From contig JANJXV010000030.1 in the NCBI GenBank assembly GCA_024803745.1, positions 6,366,501 to 6,430,500 of the forward strand: 64,000 nt of DNA, read 5' to 3'. Source of the DNA: Megascapheus bottae. Taxonomy: Eukaryota; Chordata; Mammalia; Rodentia; Geomyidae. The notes below the pieces were generated by a model, which had not been told where the DNA came from, ran no database searches, and saw only the letters and a list, made by a program, of their open reading frames with translations. Shown here piece by piece: positions 50,609 to 61,400 of the stretch (positions within the stretch are counted from its first letter, which is position 1; every line of letters starts with the position of its first letter). The translations under genes were made by a program, and so were the position numbers.

Positions 50609-51158
50609 ACCTCCCCATTTTTCTAGCTTTAGGGATTCCTATGGACACCAAGAAATCACTCTTGGAGAAGTTGTTAACAGCTGAGGGGTGGAGGATTCTG
50701 GGTCCCTGGTGTGGCGGAGAGTGGGCAGTGGGCCAACCAGTGAAGCAAGTAACAGCCTTGAGTGCTGGGATTAGAGGCTCTAACTAGGGTTCCTGAGCAG
50801 GGAGTGAAGCCATGAAGGAAGCCACCATGTGAAGGCCCAGAGTGATGGTGAAACAGTGTGGCCCGCCTCTCCTAGTACTTTTACCTAGTCTTACCTGGTA
50901 TAGACGGGAATAGAGCGCTTGAAGAGTCTCCTGTCGGAGTAGGTTTCTTTCAGCCTCCACCCCCACACCAGCAAATGACTGCAAATGTAGGTCTCACTAG
51001 TGCAGAAGAGAACTTGCATTTTGTGCCATGCTCGCCGAAGGGAAATGGCAATAGGAAGCACTGGAAATTTTAGCAACTTTCTCTTTCTAATTCCCGACTT
51101 AGCCAGAAAGCAAGGGTAGGACTGAATACCAAGCAAATCACCATCTTAGGAACGTCTG

Positions 51159-51207
51159 GTCCACGGCCATACCACCCTGAACGCGCCCGATCTCGTCTGA
51201 TCTCGGA
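51159..51207 (+). pseudogene. 5S rRNA tailless retropseudogene (first ~49 nt)
   Basis: Matches nucleotides 1-49 of mammalian 5S rRNA with one change (T4C). It is cut off at its 3' end and has no A-tail. Both sides carry the same 11-bp direct repeat AGGAACGTCTG (51148-51158 and 51208-51218), the mark of target-primed insertion. Confidence 0.92.
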
Positions 51208-51377
51208 AGGAACGTCTGAAGGGATGCTATAAATTGACTGAGGTCGTTCTCTGAAGATGAGTAAAGAGCAGCCAAATTAGTTAAGAGACCATTTTTCTAG
51301 AGGGAAAATTTTCCAAGTAAGAGTCATGGAAGAGAAAACATGTAGTTACTTGAGTCTGCTGTCATCTCTTTTCTTTT

Positions 51378-51562
51378 GCCAGTCCAGGGTGCCTGGGTAC
51401 TGTCTTTTTATACTTTTTCCTCAAGGCTAGCACTCTGCCACTTGAGCCACAGCACCACTTCTGACTTTTTTTTTTTTCTCTGTGCATGTGGTACAGAGGA
51501 ATCAAACCCAGGGCGTTTTTGTGCACGCTAGGCAAGCACTCTACCACTAGGCCACGCTGCAC
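51378..51562 (-). mobile_element. IDL-Geo SINE, intergenic
   Basis: Short deletion after GCCAGTCCAGG; otherwise complete to CTAGGCCACGC. Confidence 0.83.
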
Positions 51563-51734
51563 CGTCAACTTGAATGCTGATTCTCTGTCAGCACTGATGG
51601 TTGTAACTTCTCCCACCAAGTCCACTGAGAAGAGATAAAGAGGGAGAAATAAAGGGAATACTCTCTCTCTTTAATGGCATGACACATGGTGCTTCAGTGC
51701 ATACCCCAGGCACTGCACACAGCTTTTCAGCTAT

Positions 51735-51737
<3 letters not shown>

Positions 51738-51806
<69 letters not shown>

Positions 51807-51817
51807 TCTCTCTCTTT
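51738..51817 (+). repeat. (CT)n microsatellite
   Basis: About 38 CT units with one TATC interruption, immediately before a reversed IDL-Geo copy. Confidence 0.95.
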
Positions 51818-52003
51818 TTGCCAGTCCTGGGCTTGAGCTCAGGGCCTGAGCACTGTCCTTGGACTTTCTCAAGGCTTGAGCTCTACCACTTGAGCCTCAG
51901 CACCACTTCTGGCTTTTTTCTATGTATGTGGTACCGAGGAATCGAACCCGGGTCTTCGTGCATGCTAGGCAAGCACTTTAACCAGTAGGCCAAACTCCTG
52001 GCC
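51818..52003 (-). mobile_element. IDL-Geo SINE, intergenic
   Basis: Complete. CTATTACCTCT before and CTATTATCTCT after suggest the target duplication, with the (CT)n grown inside it. Confidence 0.9.
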
Positions 52004-53179
52004 TATTATCTCTTTATCCAGGATTTACTCCCATGGCCATACCTACCTGCAAGGGTGGAAAACAGATTTTATCACTATCTGGAGGGAAGGGATGTGTTTT
52101 ACCAAACGTTGAGCCTCTATTACCAATGGAAAAAGTGAGGAGAGAAGTTAGGGAGCCCTCGCAAAGTCTATCATAATGATTTATTTTCCATTATTATTCA
52201 TTTTTATCTAGTGACAGTTGTGATATTTAGCAACTAAAACCAAGAATTTTTAAAAAATAACATTTATTCTTTAAAAACATCAAACTCCTTATTAACAGCT
52301 GAACAATGAAATCATCATATGTCATGTGGCTTCAGGAAAATGTCCTCATACAATTAGGTGAATAATATAAGTAAACAACATCTTAGTATTATCAAGAATA
52401 CAATTTGATATCTTATTCCACTTTTCCCCCAAACAAGCAATAGCAGTACAGTTCGACTGGACTCAAGTATGATCCTTTTAGAAAACGGTGATCTTACGTA
52501 TCTCTCTACTTTTAGTTTGCCCAGAAAACGTATTTGGAGAAGGGGAAGATGGGCAGGAATGATTGCCTTGTACTTGGTTAATCACAGAAAGGGTACAAAT
52601 GACTCTGTCATCTGTATCAGGACACTTCCAAATACAGCCATTATTTTTTTCTACATTTTTAGAAATGAAAAAAAATATAGCTTCCACTTTTTGTTAATCC
52701 CCTCAGCATGTAACTTAAAAAGAAAACAACAACTTGAACATGTGCGTGAACCAGGTGAGAGGAGCTGGCTTATACCAGGAAGAGGAGAACTCGGGCTGGG
52801 CTTTTTTCCTTTTTGGTAGAAGGTGAGGGGAGTGTGTACACTGAGACCTTGCTAGGTGTGTAACCCCAGGAGGACTGACTCAGAGGCCAGATACACCAGC
52901 CACCCCCGCTTTCCTACACCTCCAGACGAGTCTGGCTTGCTGAACTTTGGGGAAACGTCTGTGGATCACTGGAGTGTCTTTTCCCTGATGGAATTTTCTA
53001 TAGTGGAGTTTAATCTCCCTTCCTTTTCTTCTTTCCTAAACCCTGGAACACTCCATCCCACCTCACTGTTTTTATCATACATATTGGCAACTGTACATAT
53101 TCATAGATCACGTTTCTATGAGGAATTTGTGCAGGGCATTTCAGTAAGAAGGAAACAAACGCTTCTTTGTGGTTGTTAT

Positions 53180-53262
53180 GTGTCCTTTTTTTGGAGACAA
53201 GCTCTCACTATGTAGCTTAGTCTGGCCTTGCTGTCTTCCTCTTTAGCCTCAAGGGTTCTGTG
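53180..53262 (-). mobile_element. B1 fragment in probable IL2RA 3' UTR
   Basis: GGAGACAAGCTCTCACTATG, then CTTAGTCTGGCCTTGC, a reversed B1. Confidence 0.6.
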
Positions 53263-53476
53263 TTACCATATTGAGCTGCCCCCAACTTCTAGACAGGGAA
53301 AACATTTTGAAAAGTTTAATTCATGACCTGGGACCTAGTTTATCTCTTGGTTCCTTACTTTTACTCCCCCACCAGTGTTTTCAGTTAATGAAGCTCTGCA
53401 TTTCTGGGAGCTTGGAAGTAACACCAATTCTCAACAATTCTGCTACAGCTTCTGTTCTTTGGAAATATGAAATGGA

Positions 53477-53699
53477 AGCTGGATATCGGTGGCTCACGCC
53501 TGCAATCCTAGCTATTCAGGAGGTTGAGATCTGAGGATTGTGGCTCAAAGCCAACCTGGACACAAAAGTCTGTAAGACTCTTTATCTTCAATTAACAAAT
53601 GAATCAGAAAATCAGAAGTGGCTCAAAACAGCAGAGAACTAGCCTTGAGCAGAAGAACTCGTGCACAGCAGGCCCAGAGTTGAAGCCCTATCACCAGGG
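53477..53699 (+). mobile_element. B1-Geo SINE in probable IL2RA 3' UTR
   Basis: Head GCTGGATATCGGTGGCTCAC, complete to GAAGCCCTATCACC and an A/G-rich tail. Antisense to IL2RA. Confidence 0.83.
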
Positions 53700-53734
53700 G
53701 AGGAAAAAGAAAGAAAAGAAAAGAAAACTAGAGA

Positions 53735-53815
53735 GAGGGAAGGAAGTGACTGAGTGACTTATATAAATTTGACTTCTCTGTACATCACCTTTATGACAAC
53801 AATCAAAAATTAAAA
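53735..53815 (+). mobile_element. LINE 3' end, copy 6
   Basis: CTCTGTACATCACCTTTATG, then ACAACAATCAAAAATT. Follows the B1-Geo tail directly. Confidence 0.62.
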
Positions 53816-54310
53816 ATCTGAAACTAAAGCTTCCATGGAAAAGGTTGCCTTAGAGAAATCAACTAAGGACATGAAAATTCCTATTTACCAACCCAGATTT
53901 TAAAATTATGCTCTGTAAGCAGTGAGATCAGCGGAACAAGCCAATCAACCAGAGGCTGGGAAAAGATCCACATGGCTCTGGAGGAGAGGGAATGGAAGAG
54001 ACTAGAGAAGGGAAAACAGAGGAGAGGCGAGGAGAGAGTTGGGGGAAGGTAGCTAGGGAGAGGAAGAGAACAGAAAGCCTATTTACACGGGTGCTGAGCT
54101 TTACTTGGGATTTTCAAACTGGGGAGTTAGGATAGAGTTCATATAAAGCTAGTTTTCTTTGTATTCTATATGGCATCGGCAGAATTTCATAACATTTTAG
54201 CTTTCACCTGTCTATCAAACACCTATTGGGTGAGTGTTTAATTTCTTCCATTTTGTTTGTATCTCATGACTTCTCTTGGCTGCCCGTCCCTTTGTATCAC
54301 TCTTGCTTTC

Positions 54311-54335
54311 CTAGATAGCTCTTCTACTCTTCTTC
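54311..54335 (-). CDS. IL2RA: IL2RA exon 8, last codons and stop
   Basis: Too short to appear as an open frame. The minus strand reads TTTCAG then codons for RKKSRRAI and TAG (54311-54313). It continues exon 7 in phase and matches the human end RKSRRTI. Only 25 coding bases; the rest of the exon is 3' UTR. Confidence 0.92.
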
Positions 54336-57300
54336 CTGAAAGGAATGGAATCCAGTCTTAACCACAAGGTGTAACCGTCCATCAAGAGAAACGTGATTCC
54401 CACCCACTCCAACTAGCCTTAGTGCTATCCTAGGATACCATTACCCTCCTTCTACTTCCTGTAGCCTGACCTCAGGGCCTCTCCGTCCCTCCAGAGGCCC
54501 CAACAAGGCTGCCTAATCGTGGCTTTCATTCTGTGGTTCTTCCAGCATGATAACTCAATCCAGTGTTTCGCCAAGTAGGTTGAAGTAAAAATGCCTAAGG
54601 AAGCCCCCGGCTTCCCAGTTAGCTTCAGGGTGTCCCACACGGATGTAGAGGCTGTGTGTGTCTGGCAAAATGGATGTCAGGATGGGCTGTGACTTCTGTC
54701 CCATGTGTCCCTTGGGACACATGACTTGAGACATTCACTGTATGTTTCATTCTAAGACCTGGTGGCTACAGAGTCCCATCATCACACTCAGTCAAACCTG
54801 GGGGGGTCCACCCTGAATGGCCCCATGTGTGACTCCTTACTTCCACTCCACCAGCAACTCCTCCTAATTTGGTCCCTTTTGTGCTTGATTCTCTTCCTCC
54901 TTTTCAATGTAAGCAGTCTAAGCATTCCTTATCTCTGATGTCATAGTGTAATAAAACTACCCAATGTACAATCCTGCCCATTATAAACCTGACTGGTACT
55001 GCTGTCCTCCTGGGTAAGGCATTCTGTGGTTTTTATTGTGACTTGATTTTTATATAATCAATTAGGTATTAGTTTCTACACTTAATGTTTAAGAATGGCT
55101 GTGTTTGAAAGCTAGTTCACAGGCTCTGTAATAGAGCATGTTCTGCAGTTACTCTAGGCCCCTGGGTCCAACCACAAACCCCCCCCCAAAAAAAAAACAA
55201 TTCAAAAGGCAAAATAAAACAACAACAACAAAAAACCCAAGACAAAACAAAACAAAAACACACCCAAAACTCAGCTCACTAAATTCCAGAAATGTTAATC
55301 TGTGTGAACTTGACCTAGCACATTCCAAGCTCCTAGCAATTGCTCCAAAACTAATAAATAGAGCAAAAACCCTAACATCTCTAGCTTAAATAGATGAGTA
55401 ACTAAGATGTAAGCATTGGATTTGGCCACCAGAGGGCACCAGGAGATGAAGTTCTACTCTAAGAGAACTTAAGAGAAGCAGACAGACTGCCAGGTCTATT
55501 ATATAAATAATAAATTTTAATACAACAGCCGTGGAAGGATTCTTGTTTTTACATCAAAAGAGTTAGAACTCATGAGACAAAGTCAGAGTATATTGTGGGC
55601 CAGATGGCCAATATAAGATTGAGGGAAGCCTGCTTTATTTATGCCTGGCTGGGCTTTATTTATCTCTGGCTGTGCTAAGTAAAGGATCTCACAGCTTTAG
55701 GGGTTCAGAGTGGATCTGTATCTTCTCAGGGTCTTTCTAGGGAGTTTGTATCAGAGTTGGCTACAGCCTTCCCTGACTGGGTGAGGAATTATGTAGTCAG
55801 TAAAAAGGAAAAGGTGCAGTCTGTTCTCTAAAAGAGAGGAGAAAATGCTTTTCTCAAAATCCCTTTACCTTTACTGTTATTATTAACATTGCAGAGCAGT
55901 GGGGTTCTTTATGACGTGTTCATACTTGGGTGTTACGCATCAAATCATGTTTACCTCATTCCCTTCTCTTGCTCTCCCTCTGCCACTGCTCCACCTCAAG
56001 GAACTCCAGTTTGCTTTTGTGTCTTTTTTTTTTAAGCTAGATTCCACATAAAGAGAAAACACTGTGTTTGTATTTCTGACGGTGATCTCCCGTTCATCCA
56101 TTTCCCTGAAAATGACACACTTTCATACATCTCCCTCCCAGAATCTGATGCTGTTTTGCATGTGTACACATTTTCTTCATCTGCTTATCTGATGACTGGC
56201 TTCAAAGGTAATTCTGTGCCTTGGCTGGTCTGAATTATCTCCTACAATATAAATGGCTCTAGGGTATGCTGACTTAGTCCTTCAGATATATCCCCAGGAG
56301 CTGGATAGCAGCTTTGGACGCTACTTCTATTGTGTGGTTTTTGTTGTTGTTGTTGTTTTTGGAGGATGCACTGGTTTACTTCCCCATTCCAGTGAATTCC
56401 CTGCTCTGTGTCCTCACTTGCACCAGTTGCTGTTCGATTTCTAGATGACTCATCATTCTCACTAGACCTTTTGCTAATTCTTAACTACTGGTGGATAAAC
56501 TAGGACACCCTCACACAGCTGTGCCAGAGACCAGAGCTGGGGGGATGGTGAGTGGGCATGCGTGGGCATGTGTGCATGTGTGTGTGTGTGCATGTGTGTG
56601 TGTGCGCGTGCGTGCCTGTGATCTACTTCACCCACTTTGGTCTTTGCTTAGTCCTCGTCAGTTGTACTCACCGTCTCCACCGCCACGTGAGCCCGCTGAG
56701 AAGGATACTGACCAGCAGGAAGACGCAGCCAGCCACTGTCAACAGAGAGAGGCCAGACATGGGGGCACCAGAAGAGCCCGCCACAGGACAGGTAAGAAAG
56801 GCCGCCAGAGGAAGTGGCCGATACAGTGATTTTTTCTTTTTCTTTCTAGTCCCCCAGCCCTCAGAGTCAGGACAGAGGCATCGTGGGTATGAAGCTGCAC
56901 ATTTCAAGAAAAGGGCTGTTCTTCCAGTGATTGAGAAAGTCTCAGAGAGCAGGCCTCATTAAAGAGAATGACAAGGGGGTGGTGGGAGGGAAAGGGGGAC
57001 AAAAACATGAAGAGGGATATGAATGGGTGTGAAGTAATGCGCCTTCAATCCGGCGAATATAACTGTACGCCCTCTACGAATTACAAGAAAAACTGAAAAA
57101 AAAGAAAAAAAGAGGGAGCCAGTGGGTTCTGTGTGTGCTGCCACAAACGCTGACGCTTGTTTAGGTGTCAGTGGCTCCCACTTCGAATCCCAGCTACTGG
57201 GGTCTGAGCTGGTTGGTATAAGACTTCTCTCAGGAATGTCAGTGCCTGGATTGAGGTCTCCAGTCTAATTAGTGTCAAAGGAAGGTGTTGTCGGGTGCAA

Positions 57301-58451
57301 TGGCTCACGCCTGTAACCCTAGCTGCTCAGGAGGCTGAGATCTGAGGATCAAGGTTCAAAGCCAGCCTGGGCACAAAAGGACCTGAGACTCTTATCTCCA
57401 AGTAACCTCTAGAAAATGGAAAGTGGGGCTCTAGGGTAGGGCGGTAGCCTTGAACTGAAGAGCTCAGGGACAGCACCCAGGCAAAGTTCAAGCCCCATGA
57501 CTCAAAAAAAAAAAAAAAAGGGTGGGGGAGAGGTGTCATTTAAGTCTGCCAACCATGCTTTGGCCTGGTGGGTCTTTTGTTTACAAAGAAAATCCCCTAC
57601 CTACCTGCCAGCTGATAATCCCTTGTAAATATGAGTGTCTCCATGGTCATTGTCACTGCTTCCGTAGATGAGTGGAAATCTGGAGAGACAGAGAGGCACG
57701 GGGCCGGGGGGGGGGGGGGGGGATGATGCTTAGTTTATGCCAAGTCTAAGTCTGGGGTGCACTGGGTTGGAGTAGCAGCTCAGTGGCTGGGGAAAGGAAG
57801 GGAGGTGAGTTCTACTCTCTGCCTGCAGGCCTCCACCTCCATCTCGGGGGGGTCCTTTTTGCCACGCTTGTTTTAGGGCGTGAGGTTGCTGAGGCCATGT
57901 CCCTGCTCCAGAGGAACAACAGACACAGGCCCTGGTGACAGACGCTGCGTGTCCTTTCCTGGCCAGTCTGCATGGCCAAGCAGCCATCCTTGGGGAATCC
58001 TCTGTACCTGTGGTGGGGCTGAGGCAGGGCGTCTCTGTCTCCGGGAGCTCATCTGTGCTCGCCTGCGGGTCTTCCTCACCTGGGGAGAGAGTGAGCAGGG
58101 CTTGTGGAGCCCAAGCTGGGGGTCCAGAGCCTCCACCATGCCCCTATTCCCTGCCCTGTGCAGCTGTGGTGGGGGGGCTGGCCAGGGCACTGGGGGTAGT
58201 TTAATGCTGTCCTAGAGAGGCATGAGAGAACGCTGACGCTGAGCGCGGAGGTCTGGGGGACCCTAAGCAATCCTTTCTTCCCTAGCAGCCCGGGCTTCCA
58301 ACTTGGACTAGGAAATGGCTCATAAGGGCTTGCTAGCCTGGTTCAGTGGGTAGAGCATCTGCCAATGAGCAATATGGCAGGTATGGAGTTCAAGACCTGA
58401 TCTCACAACAAAAAGGAAGAAAAAGACAAAGGAAAGGGAATGTGTCATAAG

Positions 58452-58499
<48 letters not shown>

Positions 58500-61400
58500 G
58501 AGCTGTTGGCCTGCCCTAACCATCACGGTGGCTCCCTGGAGGCAGCATCCTCAGAGGATGCAGGAGGAGATGTCATGAGTCCTGAGACCTAGGAGGGAGC
58601 AAAAATCAAACAAAAAATCATGGGTGGATGTGAGTGGCTCCAGAATGTAGCAGTAGTGAGATTTCAGAAGGAAGGTGGTAGAACTGGACCCAGAGGCAGG
58701 CGTGCAAGGGTATGCCTGTGAATGCGCACGCCAATCCCTTCCACACACACTGGTGTCACAGAGAAAGGAGCCTGGGCTTTTGCTTTTGAACGAGGGGAAG
58801 TCCTGTTGACTTGGCAGAAGTGGTGGGATTTCAACATCAGCTAGACAAGAGAAGACATTTCCATTGTGCTCTGACTTCCCCGGTGTTCCTCTTCCATTTC
58901 TAGTTAGCCCCACAGAGCCAGCCCAGGCAAAGGAGACCTTAGAGTTCACTCCACCCATTTCTTTACAATAAGAAGGAAAGCAAACACACAGATAAAACCT
59001 GAGGTCTTAGGGATCACGCGTCTTTCCCAAGGTCACAGGACAGCAGGGAAAGCCTGGGCGGCCGGATGGAGAGAAGCAGGGAGCTGCCTACCTGGAAAGG
59101 GACTCGGCTCGTCTTCATTTACGCAGGTGAGCCGAGGCTGGCTCCACCTCGTCTTTCCACAAATCATTCTGCAAGTGCTGGTGGCAGGACTGCGCTGGAG
59201 GGCTCTGTACCCCTGCATGCACTGGTAGTGAACGACCTGCCCGACCACAAAGTGATAAATTCTCCTTTGACCTTCGTGTTCCCAGAAGGGAGGCTCCCTG
59301 CAGTGATCTGGAATAGGGAAGAGAATTCGCAAGGTGAGCTGCAGAAAGCGTGGCCAGAGAATCTGGATAGCTCCTGGTGAGATCGGACCGAGGTTGTGGT
59401 TCTTCCTCCTCCCTTCTCCCTCTTCCTCCTCCCCCTCCCCCTCCTCCTCCTCCTCCTTATCCTTCCCCACCTCCTGAGTAGTTAGGATTATAGGCATGAG
59501 CCATCCGTGCCCAGTGGTTCTTATATTTTTATTTGTTTCATTTCTTTCCTCCAATGACATAAATTGAGCAGGCCCACATCAGGGCCCTTGCTAATTGAGA
59601 CCCGGAGACCCAGTCGCTCTCGCAAACATGACCCTAGTGGGTTGGGTAAGGAAGACAAATGCCGGCAGAAGTGGAGAGAATTTCAGTGGGGAGCAGATCG
59701 GTACTAGAACACAGGTCAATGAATTATTCTCCTGACGAAGTCTGAGCCACCTTCTGAAAGAGGATGAGGTCTTCCTGAAGTAGACGAGTGTGGGAAGGGA
59801 AGTCCCGGCTGAAGGGTAGGGATAGACTCAAGCCCATCTGGGCTTCTGAGGGGCACATTCTTGAGTAGCAGCAGCCTTCATGGGACATAGAGTAAGGGCC
59901 AAGGATAAAGCCAAGGCTCAAAGGAAGAGCAGAGGGAATCTCAGAGAAATGGAACATGATCTCTGATCATAGGCCTGAAGCTGGGCCTATAGAGACTATG
60001 TCTAGCCTTCGACGGACCCTACATTAAACCTGGGTCCAACTGATCTCTGACTTCAGAGGTCATGTCTAGTTCAGAATCTCAAAATTCCCCAGCCACTCAC
60101 TCCCGTCTGATCATACAGAACTGTGTGTACTTTTTAACACCAGACAGTAAAACTATGTATATGCTCTGACCTTCTAAGCGTCTCACAGTTCATGGGCCCA
60201 AAATAACCTCTAAAAACACTTCTGACATAATGCACATCTACTTGAACTTGTGATTGAGTTGCAGAATGAAGTTTCCAGTCAGTAAACTTCACAACTGCCT
60301 GAACCCTGCCTGAACCTCTCTCTGTCTCTGTCTCTGTCTCTGTCTCCCTCTCTCTCTCTCAGTCTCTCTCTGCCAGTCCTGGAGCCAGTCCTGAAGCTTA
60401 AACTCAGGGCCTGGATACTGTCTTTGGGTTTTCTCAAGGCTAGCGCTCCACCACTTGAGCCATAGCACCACTTCCAGCTTTTTCTGTGTATGTAAGAAAT
60501 TGAACCCGGGGCTTTGTGCATGCTAGGCAAGCACTCCACCAGTAGGCTGTATTCCCAGCCCCTTGATTTACTTCTTATGAATATGAACTCATCAGCCCTG
60601 CCAATGTATGAATCAGAACCACCTGGCCATCTCTTGAGCAATGCCAGTAAAACGTAGGCCTCTGTGAGACCTTTCAAATGTTTCAAAGAGTCACACAGAG
60701 AAAAAAGAGCAAAACAAACATGAAATATTTCCAGAGACACCATTCCAGGAGCTACAGAATTACAATGGCCGTGGTACACAAACTTCCCTGGATTAGATCT
60801 TATTCACGTCTAATAATAGAAGCTTCAAGTAAATGCAAAATACTTTTATTAACATAAACATTTGGTAGAAAGATCAATCATGGAACCCAGCTCTTATTCT
60901 GATTCAATTATGCAAGTTGTAGCCAAATCTTTTAAGTTTTCTATATCCCAGGTTCCTCAGTCAATTGAAGAAATATGTCCCATCCCTGGTGCATTAGTAA
61001 TGTGGCCCAAATACGATTCTATATGATAGAATATGCTTCTTCGAAAGGTTATTAAAATAGTGTAAGACCATAGAGCCTTATTCAATCAACCACGTTCCTC
61101 AAAAATTCAAATTCATGGGCTTTCTTTATTCTTGAGATCTTAAGGATTATTCATTTGGGAAAGCTGAGGCAGACATAGTGTGCTTTCTCACTATTCATTA
61201 TCTAGGAATCACTTGTCTGGAGCTTTTAGGAATCCCCAGGAAAGGGCATGGCGGAGTCTGCAGGGAAGAGGAGAATGGCGCAGTTCTAGATGAAGGTAGC
61301 AGGGGACCCCTCCTTCCTTGGTGGCTAAGGAAGAGTGGCTCCAGGAAACGGCTCCAGAGCAGTCTTGTCGATGCCTCTCTTACCTTTGAGCTTCATTTCG

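Larger units (their letters stand above)
48627..52262. other. IL15RA-IL2RA intergenic region
   Basis: No gene was recognised. Contains a (TG)n(CG)n tract, four SINEs, the 5S retropseudogene and a (CT)n tract. 49680-50396 and 50610-51147 show no recognised feature. Confidence 0.6.
52263..54310 (-). other. IL2RA: Probable IL2RA 3' UTR
   Basis: From the stop to a candidate AATAAA on the minus strand at 52263-52268 (another at 52180-52185), about 2 kb. It includes a B1-Geo SINE, a LINE 3' end and a B1 fragment. The extent is inferred from the hexamers only. Confidence 0.35.

Noticed and set aside
58329..58400. tRNA gene
   Set aside because: It has A- and B-box-like motifs but no full cloverleaf, and it ends in an A/G-rich tail as tRNA-derived SINEs do.
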